Positions 8,239 to 17,081 of a stretch of DNA of 64,000 nucleotides are shown here, in pieces (positions within the stretch are counted from its first letter, which is position 1; every line of letters starts with the position of its first letter). Location of the stretch: positions 1 to 64,000 of the forward strand of contig JANQPA010000001.1 of assembly GCA_028285545.1 (NCBI GenBank). The letters run 5' to 3'. The stretch comes from Saprospiraceae bacterium (GTDB lineage Bacteria; Bacteroidota; Bacteroidia; Chitinophagales; Saprospiraceae). The position numbers were made by a program, and so were the translations under genes. The notes beneath the pieces are model-generated. The model saw only the letters and a list, made by a program, of their open reading frames with translations, ran no database searches and was not told the origin of the DNA.

Positions 8239-9012
8239 CTATTTTTTTCTTAGATAAATGTTCTTATAAGTCGCTTTAATTGAAAAACCAACTCCTCCTC
8301 CATTCAATGTACCATCAATTCTACTATTGGAAAGGGAACGCATTCCACCAGATTCATTTTCAATTTTCAAATCCAAATCCGTGTATATCTTTCCATAGGA
8401 AGAAGCCAGTTTAAAGTTAGCCTTGGTATTAGTAGGCACACTTACATCTACATTTCCATATACAGAATGTAAAGTGATGGAATTATCCTGGTTCACCTGA
8501 TTAAAAGTCGCATTGATGGATCCATAAACGGTATTAATAGACATGGGTCCTGAGACATTTTCCAGTTCTACAGAATTATAATTTGCTGATACTTCAATTT
8601 CACTCTCCAGGTCGCGGATTCTTAATGTTTTTCCTTCCCAAGAGGAGTGTTCATAAGATATGGATACCCCTTTGGGTACTTTAATAACATATCTGCGATT
8701 GGAGGAGCGACCGATTTGATTTACTCTTAATTCATTGCCACTTTTTTCTGCGTTAAGGCCAATATTAGTATTATCTGTTAACCCACCTGCGCTTATTTCT
8801 CGAAGACCAGAAGCACGTTCGTCTGTCTTTTTATTTTTAGCTTCAGTGGAAAAAATAACTTTAGATCCTGTGGTACCTTCAATTTCAATGCGGTCTACTT
8901 CGCTTAGAATTAACTTTCCGGAACTCATGTCTACGGAGTATTCCTGAGCTGAAAGGTTTACTGCCCCGATCATAAAAAGCAGACTAGATAAAATAAGTGT
9001 TACTTTTTTCAT
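8239..9012 (-). CDS. Exported DUF4097-type beta-repeat protein (first copy of pair)
   Basis: 257 aa with signal peptide (to about residue 22, LSAQ). It has beta-strand repeats (EVSANYNSVELENV, NTVYGSINATF, HSVYGNVDVSV, SSYGKIYTDLDL), the hallmark YG[SNK]I/V periodicity of DUF4097-like proteins. It is paralogous to the next gene, with the same order of repeats and the same C-terminal motif, probably from tandem duplication. It lies 63 bp after the anti-sigma gene on the same strand. A surface or periplasmic location is likely; the ligand is unknown. Confidence 0.8.
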   Translation of the reverse strand: MKKVTLILSSLLFMIGAVNLSAQEYSVDMSSGKLILSEVDRIEIEGTTGSKVIFSTEAKNKKTDERASGLREISAGGLTDNTNIGLNAEKSGNELRVNQIGRSSNRRYVIKVPKGVSISYEHSSWEGKTLRIRDLESEIEVSANYNSVELENVSGPMSINTVYGSINATFNQVNQDNSITLHSVYGNVDVSVPTNTKANFKLASSYGKIYTDLDLKIENESGGMRSLSNSRIDGTLNGGGVGFSIKATYKNIYLRKK

Positions 9013-9075
9013 TTTAATTTTTTTAGAAAATTTGCTTTTGTGTTATAGAAATCTGTTGTGATTATTTCTTCTTTT

Positions 9076-9846
9076 TTAACTGAGTTTAAATTTCCCAAGC
9101 CTTGCTTCATCTTTTACCTTATCGAAGGTTTCCTCTTTTTCTATTAGCTCGTCAAGAATGGGAATAGCCATATCGGCTTTTATGCTGATCAATGCATGAA
9201 TTAAAGCGATTTGTACGACGGGCTTGTCTTCGATACGCAAAGCACTGGTTAATGCTCGTTGTATAGATTCACTCTGATCAAATTGGATGATTGCTTCAAT
9301 AGCTGTCAGACGTACATTTGGACTTTGGTCTTTATGGATGATCTCAATAAGTTGATCAATCATTTCCTGATCAGCCTTTGGCAACTCCATTGACATATTG
9401 ACTGCTTGTATGCGTTTGGATGTGCTTTTGGTAGCTAAGAGTTCTTTCATCTGCTGCCGAGTAGATTCAAGTTCGGATTCAATAGAAGCAATCTGCTGCT
9501 GTTGTACTACATAAGTCTGTACCTGCAAGCCAATAAATAAGCCAAGCACAAGAATAGCAGCAGCTGTCATAATGGATTTTCTCCATTTTTTTAAGTTGAT
9601 GACCTTGGCCTTACCTGAGGATTGTTCCAAAATCTCTTTGTTCAATATAGACTCAAAAGAATCTTTAAGATTTGGAGAGGGTTTAAATAGATCAAAATCT
9701 TCTATTTCTTTTTTTATGTCCCGAAGAGATTCTAATTGTAACCGGAGAGGCGCTGAACTCTTGAGTTCATTCTCTATTTGCAAAGCCTCCTCTTCAGTCA
9801 GCTCGCCAGATAAATAATCAATCAATATTTCTTCTCCTATTTTCAT
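9076..9846 (-). CDS. Membrane anti-sigma factor-like protein with HEAT repeats
   Basis: 256 aa from the ATG at 9846, which overlaps the sigma stop as ATGA (the frame extends to a GTG at 9852). A cytosolic N-terminal part (about 1-85, IDYLSGELTEEEA) resembles anti-sigma domains but lacks the zinc motif HxxxCxxC. One membrane helix follows at about 90-112 (AAAILVLGLFIGLQV), then a coiled coil, then two or three HEAT-like helical repeats (SPNVRLTAIEAII, KPVVQIALIHALI) on the outer side. Translational coupling to the ECF sigma gene strongly supports an anti-sigma role. The HEAT module is plausibly the signal-receiving part. Confidence 0.8.
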   Translation of the reverse strand: MKIGEEILIDYLSGELTEEEALQIENELKSSAPLRLQLESLRDIKKEIEDFDLFKPSPNLKDSFESILNKEILEQSSGKAKVINLKKWRKSIMTAAAILVLGLFIGLQVQTYVVQQQQIASIESELESTRQQMKELLATKSTSKRIQAVNMSMELPKADQEMIDQLIEIIHKDQSPNVRLTAIEAIIQFDQSESIQRALTSALRIEDKPVVQIALIHALISIKADMAIPILDELIEKEETFDKVKDEARLGKFKLS

Positions 9847-10382
9847 AAACACGAGGATTTATTATAATGAGTCCTTAGTTGTTTTATAGCTCTATGCATT
9901 CGTACTTTTACATTTGAAACCGAAATTCCCATAATTTCCCCTACTTCTGAGTAATTCATTTTTTCGAACCATCCCAACCACAATACTTCTCGATACTCAG
10001 GTTTTAATTTCATAATAGCCTGGGTCAATTCTTTATTTCTTTCTTGTTGTTCCATTACCTCATGGTGAGTATTGGTCCAAAGATTTAAATGCCCAGGTTT
10101 CACAGAATCATCAACTTTTATTTTATTTAATCGATAATGATCTGTTCTTACATTTCTTGCGATTTGATACATCCATGCTTTAAAGGGAGCATCTCCCCTA
10201 TAAGATTTTCGGTACTTAATTATTCTTTCGAATACATTTTGTACCAAATCCTCGCTCAATGAAGCATCATGAGTTAGCCGCAAAAAGAAATTATATAATT
10301 TGGTATGGTAGCGATCAAAAAGCCGGGAAAGAAATTCCAGTTTTCCTTTCTTTACCATATCCATTAATTGTTCATCACTCAT
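9843..10382 (-). CDS. ECF-type RNA polymerase sigma factor
   Basis: 179 aa, normal for the family. Region 2 is at about 20-85 (FDRYHTKLYNFFLRLT, DLVQNVFERI, APFKAWMYQIARN) and region 4 at about 115-170 (LKPEYREVLWLGWFEKMNYSEVGEIMGIS with the HTH, then VKVRMHRAIKQLR). It is the first gene of a four-gene minus-strand operon with the anti-sigma factor and two DUF4097 proteins, and its stop overlaps the anti-sigma start by 4 bp. It probably directs its own operon and envelope functions. Confidence 0.93.
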   Translation of the reverse strand: MSDEQLMDMVKKGKLEFLSRLFDRYHTKLYNFFLRLTHDASLSEDLVQNVFERIIKYRKSYRGDAPFKAWMYQIARNVRTDHYRLNKIKVDDSVKPGHLNLWTNTHHEVMEQQERNKELTQAIMKLKPEYREVLWLGWFEKMNYSEVGEIMGISVSNVKVRMHRAIKQLRTHYNKSSCL

Positions 10383-10425
10383 AAAGGTTTTCGCATCAAA
10401 TTAAAGGGTAGCACTTTGGTTATTC

Positions 10426-10504
10426 GTTGTTAGTTCTTAGTTGTTAGTTCTTAGTTTTAAGAAATAACCTAACAACTAACAACTATGAACTATCAACTAT
10501 GAAC
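10426..10504. repeat. GTTAGTT microsatellite forming an inverted repeat
   Basis: A run of TTGTTAGTTCTTAG units (10426-10456) is followed by the complementary CTAACAACTAACAACTA and AACTAT variants (10470-10504). The two halves can form an imperfect hairpin. It lies just upstream of the sigma factor gene. Confidence 0.55.
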
Positions 10505-10621
10505 CAATTCACTTCCTGTTTTAATAGGTTTCAGTACGATTACTACGAAGCTAGTATAGTGGTTACAATCTTGAAGAAAAAAATTAACATTTTCTTGGAG
10601 GGGAGGCTTAAGGTAATGGGC

Positions 10622-10647
10622 AAAAAAAAAGGAGACCAGAGGCCTCC
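10622..10647 (-). terminator. Intrinsic terminator, minus strand
   Basis: On the minus strand the stem GGAGGCC/GGTCTCC (7 bp including one G-T pair, loop TCT) is followed by nine T. It lies about 220 bp beyond the stop of the T9SS cargo gene at 10868. A second hairpin, ACCAGG/CCTGGT (10682-10698), lies between them. The terminator is built like the one at 6781. Confidence 0.7.
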
Positions 10648-10867
10648 ATAAATTTAGTTAATAGATTTTTAGTGTTAATATACCAGGAAACACCTGGTTA
10701 TCTAAGATTAGGTATTGAATTTCTTCTCAATGTCCGTTAAATATACGCATGCTTTTGTATTCAGCAAAATTTTTATAAAAAAGAAATTAATACTTGATCT
10801 TTTTAAATCACTCGGTTTGCCTTTTGACAAAATTATTTTTTTATTCTAAAGAGCCCTTCCGATTGCA

Positions 10868-12721
10868 TTATTTTACAATATAAACTTTCGAGATCCCCAC
10901 CCTTCCATCATTGTATAAGGTACGAATACTGTACAGGCCTTCCGGTAAAATAGAAGTATCAAATTCTATTTGGTCCAAACCAAACCCTGCTTTTCTGGAG
11001 GCTACCAAATTGCCATAGGCATCAATTAATTGGACAAGTACCTCTTTTTGATCTAAATTCGATGGTATAATTATATTGATTTGATCCTTTGCCGGATTGG
11101 GAAAGGCAGTTGGAACCTGCAATTCATCTTTACATGGCTCCACCTCGAAAACTGCTCCCGTCATATCTAGGGCGGCACAAATATCACCACCTCCCTGAAT
11201 TAAAAAAGAATTAAGAAATCCAAGGGTAGTATGCCCTAGTTGAATAAACCCTATTGGCAGACTTCCAGGATTGTAAACAAGGTTATGGATGGCAAATTTC
11301 CCATCCCCTTCGACTTCAAAATAGGGTTCATTCATAAATTCTTCAATTACCAATTCATCTCCACTGGTTAAAATAAAAATCTGCTTATACCCAGTTGGAA
11401 CTTTTGCCTGGGTATTGACCGTAGCCTCCAAAACAGCACCATTGCTATTTAGACAGGCATCTGAAGGTTCTAAGGTACCAAACTCTGCCAGGCATGGACA
11501 ATCTCCTAATTCCAGACTGATCCCTTCCAGGTCGATTGCACCGCATATGTCTCCATTTCCAGCTATTAACAAGTCTAGGACTGCTGCTGTATTAGTTGTC
11601 CCCAATCGTATTACGGTATCTAAATTCAGGGCAGAAGAGTCATAAACTAGGGTATGAATCCGAAAAGCTCCCTCTCCTTCTAGTATAAATGAGGGGGTAT
11701 TACTCAAGCCACGAATGGTCTGGTTATTTCCTGAGCTCAATAAATAAGTGAGGGCAAAACCATCAGGTTGGACGGGAGGATCTGCAATACTTGCATTAAT
11801 TTGTTTGGTTCCGTCACTTAGACAAACTTGTTGTCCTGCCTGAAGAGTTCCTGCATCTGCTGCGCAGGTAAAGGTGCACGAATTGGAATAAAAGAGCAGA
11901 CCACCAGTATCCAAAGCTCCACAAATTTGGCCTCCTCCCTGCTGCAATAAGGAATCAATTCCGATTATCGTTTTTTGGTCTTCAATTAAACTGTCCACAT
12001 TAAAAGCAGTAGTATCATATACGAAAGAGTGTAAAACTATCGAATCATTGAGGGGAAGAACAAATTCAGGAATAAAATTATAATCTACTATTTCTCCGTT
12101 GCCCCTAGCCAATAAAAATACCTGATCAAAACCCTCTGGAATTAGGGGAGCGATTATTGCTTCAGCGGATAGGAGAGCTGAAGTTTCACCCAAACAGGTA
12201 TTTGCACCTTCTCTGTAGATACCTGGGAATGCACCGCAAATGGATTCCTCTTTTGATATTTTGAGGGCGCTGCCAGTCATATCAATGGCACCACATATAT
12301 TACCCCCTCCTTGGATGAAAGTTTCAAATATTTCGGAGGCCTGTGTCGTCCCTAGGGTAAGGCTAGAAATATCAAAAGTTTCAGGGTCAAATACTAAAGA
12401 ATGGATGGTGAAAATGCCGGTTCCACTTATTTTAAAAGCCGGTTCTGGACTTAATGAATGGATTATCAAGTCTTCACCATTGGACAAGGCATACCAATTC
12501 AAATACCCCGATGGCACCTGAGCTGGCTGCTCAATATCTGTTCTAAAAATATTTTCAGTTCCTGATTGAGATAACTCGGCAATGCCCAAGATGGCTGCCT
12601 TAGCTTCACATTGAGAATATAAATTCTGAGTAGAAAACAGCATTAACCCGCAAATAATGGAAAGGAAGAGCTCTCCAAAACTACTCATGCCGGAAGGCAT
12701 AAGGTATCGAATTGGGATCAT
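10868..12721 (-). CDS. T9SS cargo protein with four internal repeats
   Basis: 617 aa. A signal peptide is best from Met12 (12688; MSSFGELFLSI, cleavage after LYSQ). Four repeats of about 125-140 residues each follow the plan P-G-[YF]-x-hydrophobic, [I/L]HSLVYD, LGTT, QGGG-[ND/Q]-ICGA-[IL]D. The C-terminal 80 residues (FPNPAKDQINI, DAYGNLVAS, GLYSIRTL, SKVYIVK) are a type A T9SS sorting domain, so the protein is exported through the outer membrane. The repeat is not a family I can name. Single gene, with an intrinsic terminator 220 bp downstream. Confidence 0.82.
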   Translation of the reverse strand: MIPIRYLMPSGMSSFGELFLSIICGLMLFSTQNLYSQCEAKAAILGIAELSQSGTENIFRTDIEQPAQVPSGYLNWYALSNGEDLIIHSLSPEPAFKISGTGIFTIHSLVFDPETFDISSLTLGTTQASEIFETFIQGGGNICGAIDMTGSALKISKEESICGAFPGIYREGANTCLGETSALLSAEAIIAPLIPEGFDQVFLLARGNGEIVDYNFIPEFVLPLNDSIVLHSFVYDTTAFNVDSLIEDQKTIIGIDSLLQQGGGQICGALDTGGLLFYSNSCTFTCAADAGTLQAGQQVCLSDGTKQINASIADPPVQPDGFALTYLLSSGNNQTIRGLSNTPSFILEGEGAFRIHTLVYDSSALNLDTVIRLGTTNTAAVLDLLIAGNGDICGAIDLEGISLELGDCPCLAEFGTLEPSDACLNSNGAVLEATVNTQAKVPTGYKQIFILTSGDELVIEEFMNEPYFEVEGDGKFAIHNLVYNPGSLPIGFIQLGHTTLGFLNSFLIQGGGDICAALDMTGAVFEVEPCKDELQVPTAFPNPAKDQINIIIPSNLDQKEVLVQLIDAYGNLVASRKAGFGLDQIEFDTSILPEGLYSIRTLYNDGRVGISKVYIVK

Positions 12722-13104
12722 AAGTTGAATTATTTAATTATAAATAAGGTCTTCTTGTCAATTATTTCAATTGGCTTTGAGGATTCGAATACCATACGAG
12801 GATAAAATGTAACCCCTTGTCTGTTGGTTACAAACAATGGACTTACCGTTGAAATTAGCTTGGTGGGTATAATTCTTATCCTCTAAGATAAGGAATTGAA
12901 TGATAAAATTATAGTAAATGGTGAAATGGGTATTGGGGTATTGGGGTATTAGGGTATTGGGGTATTAGGGTATTGGAGTATTGGGTTTAAAATTAATCGG
13001 AGCTTGGTGATTTGATTATGTTGTATATCTCATAGCCCCTAATCAGTAATGATTAAAGGAACATTGGGTATAAAGGACAGAACAAATATAATTGACTGCT
13101 CTAT
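12722..13104. other. Gap with hairpin and GGGTATT microsatellite
   Basis: No gene seen. It contains a hairpin TTATC/GATAA within AATTCTTATCCTCTAAGATA (12871-12897), similar to a segment at 10697-10725 (TTATCTAAGATTAGG then ATTGAATT), and the GGGTATT array annotated separately. It includes the upstream region of the T9SS cargo gene. Confidence 0.4.
12928..12985. repeat. GGGGTATT microsatellite (G-quadruplex-capable)
   Basis: Seven consecutive GGGTATT[GA] units with G3-G4 runs every 8 bp. The G tracts separated by TATT or TATTA meet the usual G-quadruplex pattern on the plus strand. Related arrays lie at 21924-22003, 22479-22534 and 24146-24180, always between genes. Confidence 0.75.
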
Positions 13105-14169
13105 TTACCTTCTTCCATTCGTATAATCCATTATAGCAGGAATAAATGCTCCAACTCCATCGACCAGGGGTCTAATGACGGGGATGCCCAATTTTTCAGA
13201 CAAACTCTTTTTTTGCTGCTCCATAAATTCATGATCAGCATCTTCTTCATTCAAAGCAATTCCCAGCACTTCAGCTCCGTACATTTTATAGAGTTGAATT
13301 TCACTTTCCAAACTGGGCAGGGGGCTTTCAGTATGGTCATAATTGATACGTTTAGGAGCATGAAGCAAAATGACTCCTTTAGCATCTCCAGACAAGATAA
13401 ATTCACTTCCACAAGGCCCGGAAGGGTTTCTTAAGGCGGATTGCCCTTCAAGGAGAATCAAGTCAGGCGAGAGATTCTTATCACAATCTATGATGGCTTT
13501 TTCCAATTCTCCACTCACAAAGTCATTTAGGGTTGAATCAAAAATAAAACCATAAGGAGATCCTTGCAACCAGCCCGTTTGACCTGTATAAACCATTTCT
13601 GCCTTAATGCCTTGTCTTTGACATTCCTCTAATAAGAAACGGCAGGTTGTTCGTTTGCCCATCGCACAATCCATTCCTAAAACGGCTATTTTAGCTGCCT
13701 TAGATTGAAAAATCTCCCCTGTCCAAAAATGGAGGTCTTCAAACCGTTTAGGCTTTCGGATATCATATAATTGCAAGCCCCTTCTCTCAGCAATTTCAAC
13801 TAGCTCTGGAATGTCGCTAACATATTTGTGAAGGCCTGATACAACAGAGATGTCATTATTTAATGCTTCCTTAAGCATAACTATAAAAGGAGGAGGTAAT
13901 ATTCCGCCTGCAAATGCAACTCCCACCACACAGTATTCAATTTTGGTATCTGGATTAGCTTCAATAAAATCTTTGACAGATTTATGGACAGGCACTCCCG
14001 ATTTTTTCCCAAATAATATTTCCCCTGCATCGCCGCCTGGGTATTTATTATCTATTACTCCTTTGATCTCAAAACGATCGGTTCCTCGCAATAAACCATG
14101 TGCAGTTTTGGCATAAACAGAGTCTAACATTCCATTTGTCAGTATCAATGCAGTCCCCTTGATATTCAT
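13105..14169 (-). CDS. DUF1611 P-loop protein (DgcN-like candidate)
   Basis: 354 aa. The N-terminal Rossmann-like part (to about 150) is followed by a P-loop domain with GMDCAMGKRTT (Walker A type), YTGQTGWLQG and LLEGQSALRNP. This is the DUF1611 family. Members next to an enolase-superfamily epimerase have been described as the D-glutamate N-acetyltransferase DgcN, working with the racemase DgcA. Here the epimerase gene lies 92 bp upstream on the same strand, which fits that pairing. The alternative is a murein dipeptide role. Family assignment is firm; the reaction is inferred. Confidence 0.8.
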   Translation of the reverse strand: MNIKGTALILTNGMLDSVYAKTAHGLLRGTDRFEIKGVIDNKYPGGDAGEILFGKKSGVPVHKSVKDFIEANPDTKIEYCVVGVAFAGGILPPPFIVMLKEALNNDISVVSGLHKYVSDIPELVEIAERRGLQLYDIRKPKRFEDLHFWTGEIFQSKAAKIAVLGMDCAMGKRTTCRFLLEECQRQGIKAEMVYTGQTGWLQGSPYGFIFDSTLNDFVSGELEKAIIDCDKNLSPDLILLEGQSALRNPSGPCGSEFILSGDAKGVILLHAPKRINYDHTESPLPSLESEIQLYKMYGAEVLGIALNEEDADHEFMEQQKKSLSEKLGIPVIRPLVDGVGAFIPAIMDYTNGRR

Positions 14170-14261
14170 ATTTTTTTATTTTCTTTTTGCAGATCCTTGT
14201 TATGGATAAATTTTACCCCTCTCAATAATTTGTAGTAAATCATCTTTCTACTTTCTACCTT

Positions 14262-15347
14262 CTACAATAATGACAAGCCTAATCCTGGTAAATCACTTGC
14301 AGAAAGATATCCATCCTTAAGTACAAATCCTCCCTTGGCCACATCTCTGGCAAGGTCAAAACTGCCATCCAAATCCAGATATTTAGTTGATGGACAAGCC
14401 AAAGCCACATGAAGTGCTCCGGTAATACTGATAAGACTTTCATCATTGCACCCCCACATGAGGTCAATATTTCTTTGCCTGGCCATCTCTGCAATATGAA
14501 CGGCAGGCTGTATCCCTCCACATTTCATTAATTTGATATTAAAAATACCATAAGGGCGTTCTGGAATGGCCAGATCAATAGCATTTTGGGTACCTATCAA
14601 ATCTTCATCGGCAGCTGATAAATTTCTTAATTCCAGGGGAAGCATTTTCATTTGTTCGATTTGACCAGGAGGAAAGGGCTGCTCATAAAATTCGACAGAA
14701 TATTGCTGGGTGGCATCAGCAAATTTTTTCAGAATTTCTGGATCGTAGCCTTGATTGGCGTCCACACGGATCAAAATATCTTTACCGACTTCTTCCCTTA
14801 GGCGACGGAAAGTTTGGATATCTTCCTCCAGGCTTTTGCCTATTTTCAGTTTGATTATTTTAAAGCCCTTTTCCATAAACTCCCTGGCATCTTCCAGGGT
14901 TCCTTCTAAATCCTGAATTCCTATAGTAATAGATGTAGGTAAGGAGGTATGTACTTGTCCCAAATACTGACCAAGCGGAAGGTCTAAATATTGAGCAAAA
15001 AGATCATGTAAAGCAATATCTAAAGCTGCTCGCGCAGCTGGAAAATTAGCCATAGCATCTGCTGTACGATGCAATATTTGGTGAAAATGTCGAAGATCTT
15101 GGCCTTTTACAAACTCTTCTAAAATGTTTTCCAGAATTTTTACGGTACCCTCTATTTCTTCGCCCGTTACGAGGGGTGCAGGGGAAGCTGCCCCAAAGCC
15201 TAATAAACCATTAGAACTCCTGAGGGTGATAAAAACATTTTCTACAGCTTCCATAGTTTTATAGGCTATGGTATAAGGGCGAGCTAGCTCAAGGTTTTCT
15301 TTCCAGATATTTACTTCAGTAATAGTAGTAGCGGTATGAGCATTCAT
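14262..15347 (-). CDS. Enolase-superfamily dipeptide (Ala-Glu) epimerase / N-acetyl-Glu racemase candidate
   Basis: 361 aa. It has a complete muconate-lactonizing/epimerase set: KLKIG (KxK general base), VDANQGY and EQPF plus SAADEDL (three metal ligands), NIKLMKCGGI (second Lys), and the C-terminal DLDGSFDL motif typical of L-Ala-D/L-Glu epimerases. It converts D-Glu-containing murein dipeptides, or N-acetyl-D-Glu in DgcA-type members; the DUF1611 gene downstream makes the second possible. It is part of a minus-strand group with a serine hydrolase upstream. Confidence 0.85.
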   Translation of the reverse strand: MNAHTATTITEVNIWKENLELARPYTIAYKTMEAVENVFITLRSSNGLLGFGAASPAPLVTGEEIEGTVKILENILEEFVKGQDLRHFHQILHRTADAMANFPAARAALDIALHDLFAQYLDLPLGQYLGQVHTSLPTSITIGIQDLEGTLEDAREFMEKGFKIIKLKIGKSLEEDIQTFRRLREEVGKDILIRVDANQGYDPEILKKFADATQQYSVEFYEQPFPPGQIEQMKMLPLELRNLSAADEDLIGTQNAIDLAIPERPYGIFNIKLMKCGGIQPAVHIAEMARQRNIDLMWGCNDESLISITGALHVALACPSTKYLDLDGSFDLARDVAKGGFVLKDGYLSASDLPGLGLSLL

Positions 15348-15467
15348 ACTAATTTTTTTCTCAGTTTGATAAATAGGACACGATCAATATTTTCCAAAAT
15401 AAGGTTGGAAGATAAAAAAGATTTTTATCGCTACTACATATTTTTTTGAGAAAAAAGGATTGATGAT

Positions 15468-15503
15468 CAAGTAATGATGGCAGTAAGCTGCCATCATTAC
15501 TTG
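15468..15503. terminator. 16-bp perfect hairpin
   Basis: CAAGTAATGATGGCAG (15468-15483) pairs perfectly with 15488-15503 around a TAAG loop, 8 bp beyond the serine hydrolase stop. On the minus strand a T-rich run follows about 10 nt later, so it probably terminates that gene and separates it from the epimerase. Confidence 0.7.
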
Positions 15504-15511
15504 AAAAGCTA

Positions 15512-17017
15512 CTATTTTATTTTTTCAAAAATTTCACCACTACTTCGAACAGCTTTGGCCTTTCCATTGTCCATGACAAATTCAATAACATCTCCGCTCC
15601 CTGGAACTAATTCTACCCTGATGGTATTTTCCTTGGTGTATGGCGTAGCAATGCAATGCATGTTCCCCATACTAACTTCGATTTGTTTTTTGCTGCCTTT
15701 AATTTTTATTGTCCCTACAATATCATTCGTATAGGTACCTGAATAATCTTTAAAAGGGCGAGTTAGCGTCCATTCTCTTTTTGCTCGGTCAGCGATCCCT
15801 TTATTAATTCTTTTAAGTTGGGTTCCTAATTGTGAGATCAAACCATTTTTGGTGTCTTCATATTTCTTTTGCCAACCTTCGGGTTGCAGATAGGCATCAT
15901 AAGCATAACCCATGATCAAATGCATCAAATAGTAGCCAGCTATTGCCTCATTCACAAATACGGTGACTCCGATATTTTCTTCAGGCATAAAAGATACCAT
16001 TGACATGTATCCCGGAAATCCGCCGGAATGCCAGATAATCTTCCTTCCATTAAAATCCCCCATACTCAGGCCTAAGCCGTAGGATTCTTGTTTTAATTCA
16101 ATGCGTTTGGTCGCTCCGGCAGTCATTTCTGAGCGCGTTCTTTCAATTAATTTTTTAGAAAATATTTGTTTTCCCTCAAGTTTTCCTCCATTCAGCTGCA
16201 TTTTCATCCATCTGCCCGCATCGGAAGCAGTGGTAATCAGTCCTCCTGCCGATTGCATGGTATTGTCTTTTTTAAGGAGATAAACCGGTTGAATTTTTTC
16301 TTTGCCCAATCCACTGTAGGGTAATGCCAAAGGCCATCTATTCTTTTTTGCTTTGGACATGTAAGCGGTTGTTTTATTCATCTTCATCGGTTGGAATATC
16401 TTTTCCTCTAACCATTCTTGCCAGGGTTTTCCTGTTTTTTCCTCTAAAATGATGGTGTAAATGTTATATCCTAAATTTGTATAAGAGAATTTCCCCTTAC
16501 CTGCTTTATTGGGTTTTAGATGTTTTAATAATTTAACCAACATCTCATGGTCATGGTCTCCGGTATAGGCCAGGCGAAAGCCAATAGAAGAGTGATCTAC
16601 TCCAGCGGTATGATTCATAAAATCTTTCATGGTGATTTCATCTGCCTGGATTGAAGGGTCAAATTCTATATTCGGCATCAGCTCTGTCAGGGTAGCATCC
16701 AAATCCAAGACACCTTCTTCATCAAGTATAGCAGCCAACAGGCCAGTGAAGGATTTGGTCACAGAAGCTATATAGAAACTTGATTCCTCATTCATTTTCA
16801 AGGATTTCTCCAGATTGGCATGGCCAAAACCTCCTTGAAATAAGGTTTTATCCCCCTGGACTACTGAAACAGCTACCCCCGGGATGGTTCCTGCTTCATC
16901 CAGGGTTTGTTGAATGAAAGATTCTAATTGTTTTTGATAATCCATATTATCCTGAGCACAGCCAAGAATGCCTAGGGAACTTAAAAATAAGATGAGTATA
17001 ACAGCTTGAAATTTCAT
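15512..17017 (-). CDS. Serine beta-lactamase-like hydrolase, lipoprotein
   Basis: 501 aa from the ATG at 17017 (the frame also has a TTG at 17032). A lipoprotein signal with lipobox LGILGC lies at about residues 15-20. Class C/penicillin-binding motifs are present: SVTK (SxxK nucleophile), YTN (YxN) and HSG in IIWHSGGFPG (third box). A C-terminal domain of about 130 residues (FKDYSGTYTNDIVGTI) is the usual beta-barrel extension of these proteins. It probably hydrolyses D-amino peptides or esters in the envelope; resistance is not implied. A hairpin follows directly. Confidence 0.85.
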   Translation of the reverse strand: MKFQAVILILFLSSLGILGCAQDNMDYQKQLESFIQQTLDEAGTIPGVAVSVVQGDKTLFQGGFGHANLEKSLKMNEESSFYIASVTKSFTGLLAAILDEEGVLDLDATLTELMPNIEFDPSIQADEITMKDFMNHTAGVDHSSIGFRLAYTGDHDHEMLVKLLKHLKPNKAGKGKFSYTNLGYNIYTIILEEKTGKPWQEWLEEKIFQPMKMNKTTAYMSKAKKNRWPLALPYSGLGKEKIQPVYLLKKDNTMQSAGGLITTASDAGRWMKMQLNGGKLEGKQIFSKKLIERTRSEMTAGATKRIELKQESYGLGLSMGDFNGRKIIWHSGGFPGYMSMVSFMPEENIGVTVFVNEAIAGYYLMHLIMGYAYDAYLQPEGWQKKYEDTKNGLISQLGTQLKRINKGIADRAKREWTLTRPFKDYSGTYTNDIVGTIKIKGSKKQIEVSMGNMHCIATPYTKENTIRVELVPGSGDVIEFVMDNGKAKAVRSSGEIFEKIK

Positions 17018-17081
17018 AGTTTTTTTCAACAAAACTCAAGCATGTATCTGCCAATTTCTTGAACAAATGAAACCTTTGGGG

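Noticed and set aside
12928-12985. Possible CRISPR or telomere-like array in the GGGTATT repeats
   Set aside because: The unit is 8 bp with no spacers and no Cas genes nearby. It is a microsatellite, not a CRISPR, and nothing indicates a linear chromosome end.
15512-17017. Antibiotic-resistance beta-lactamase
   Set aside because: The SxxK/YxN/HxG motifs are shared by many envelope esterases and peptidases. The large C-terminal barrel and the D-Glu-related neighbours do not point to resistance.
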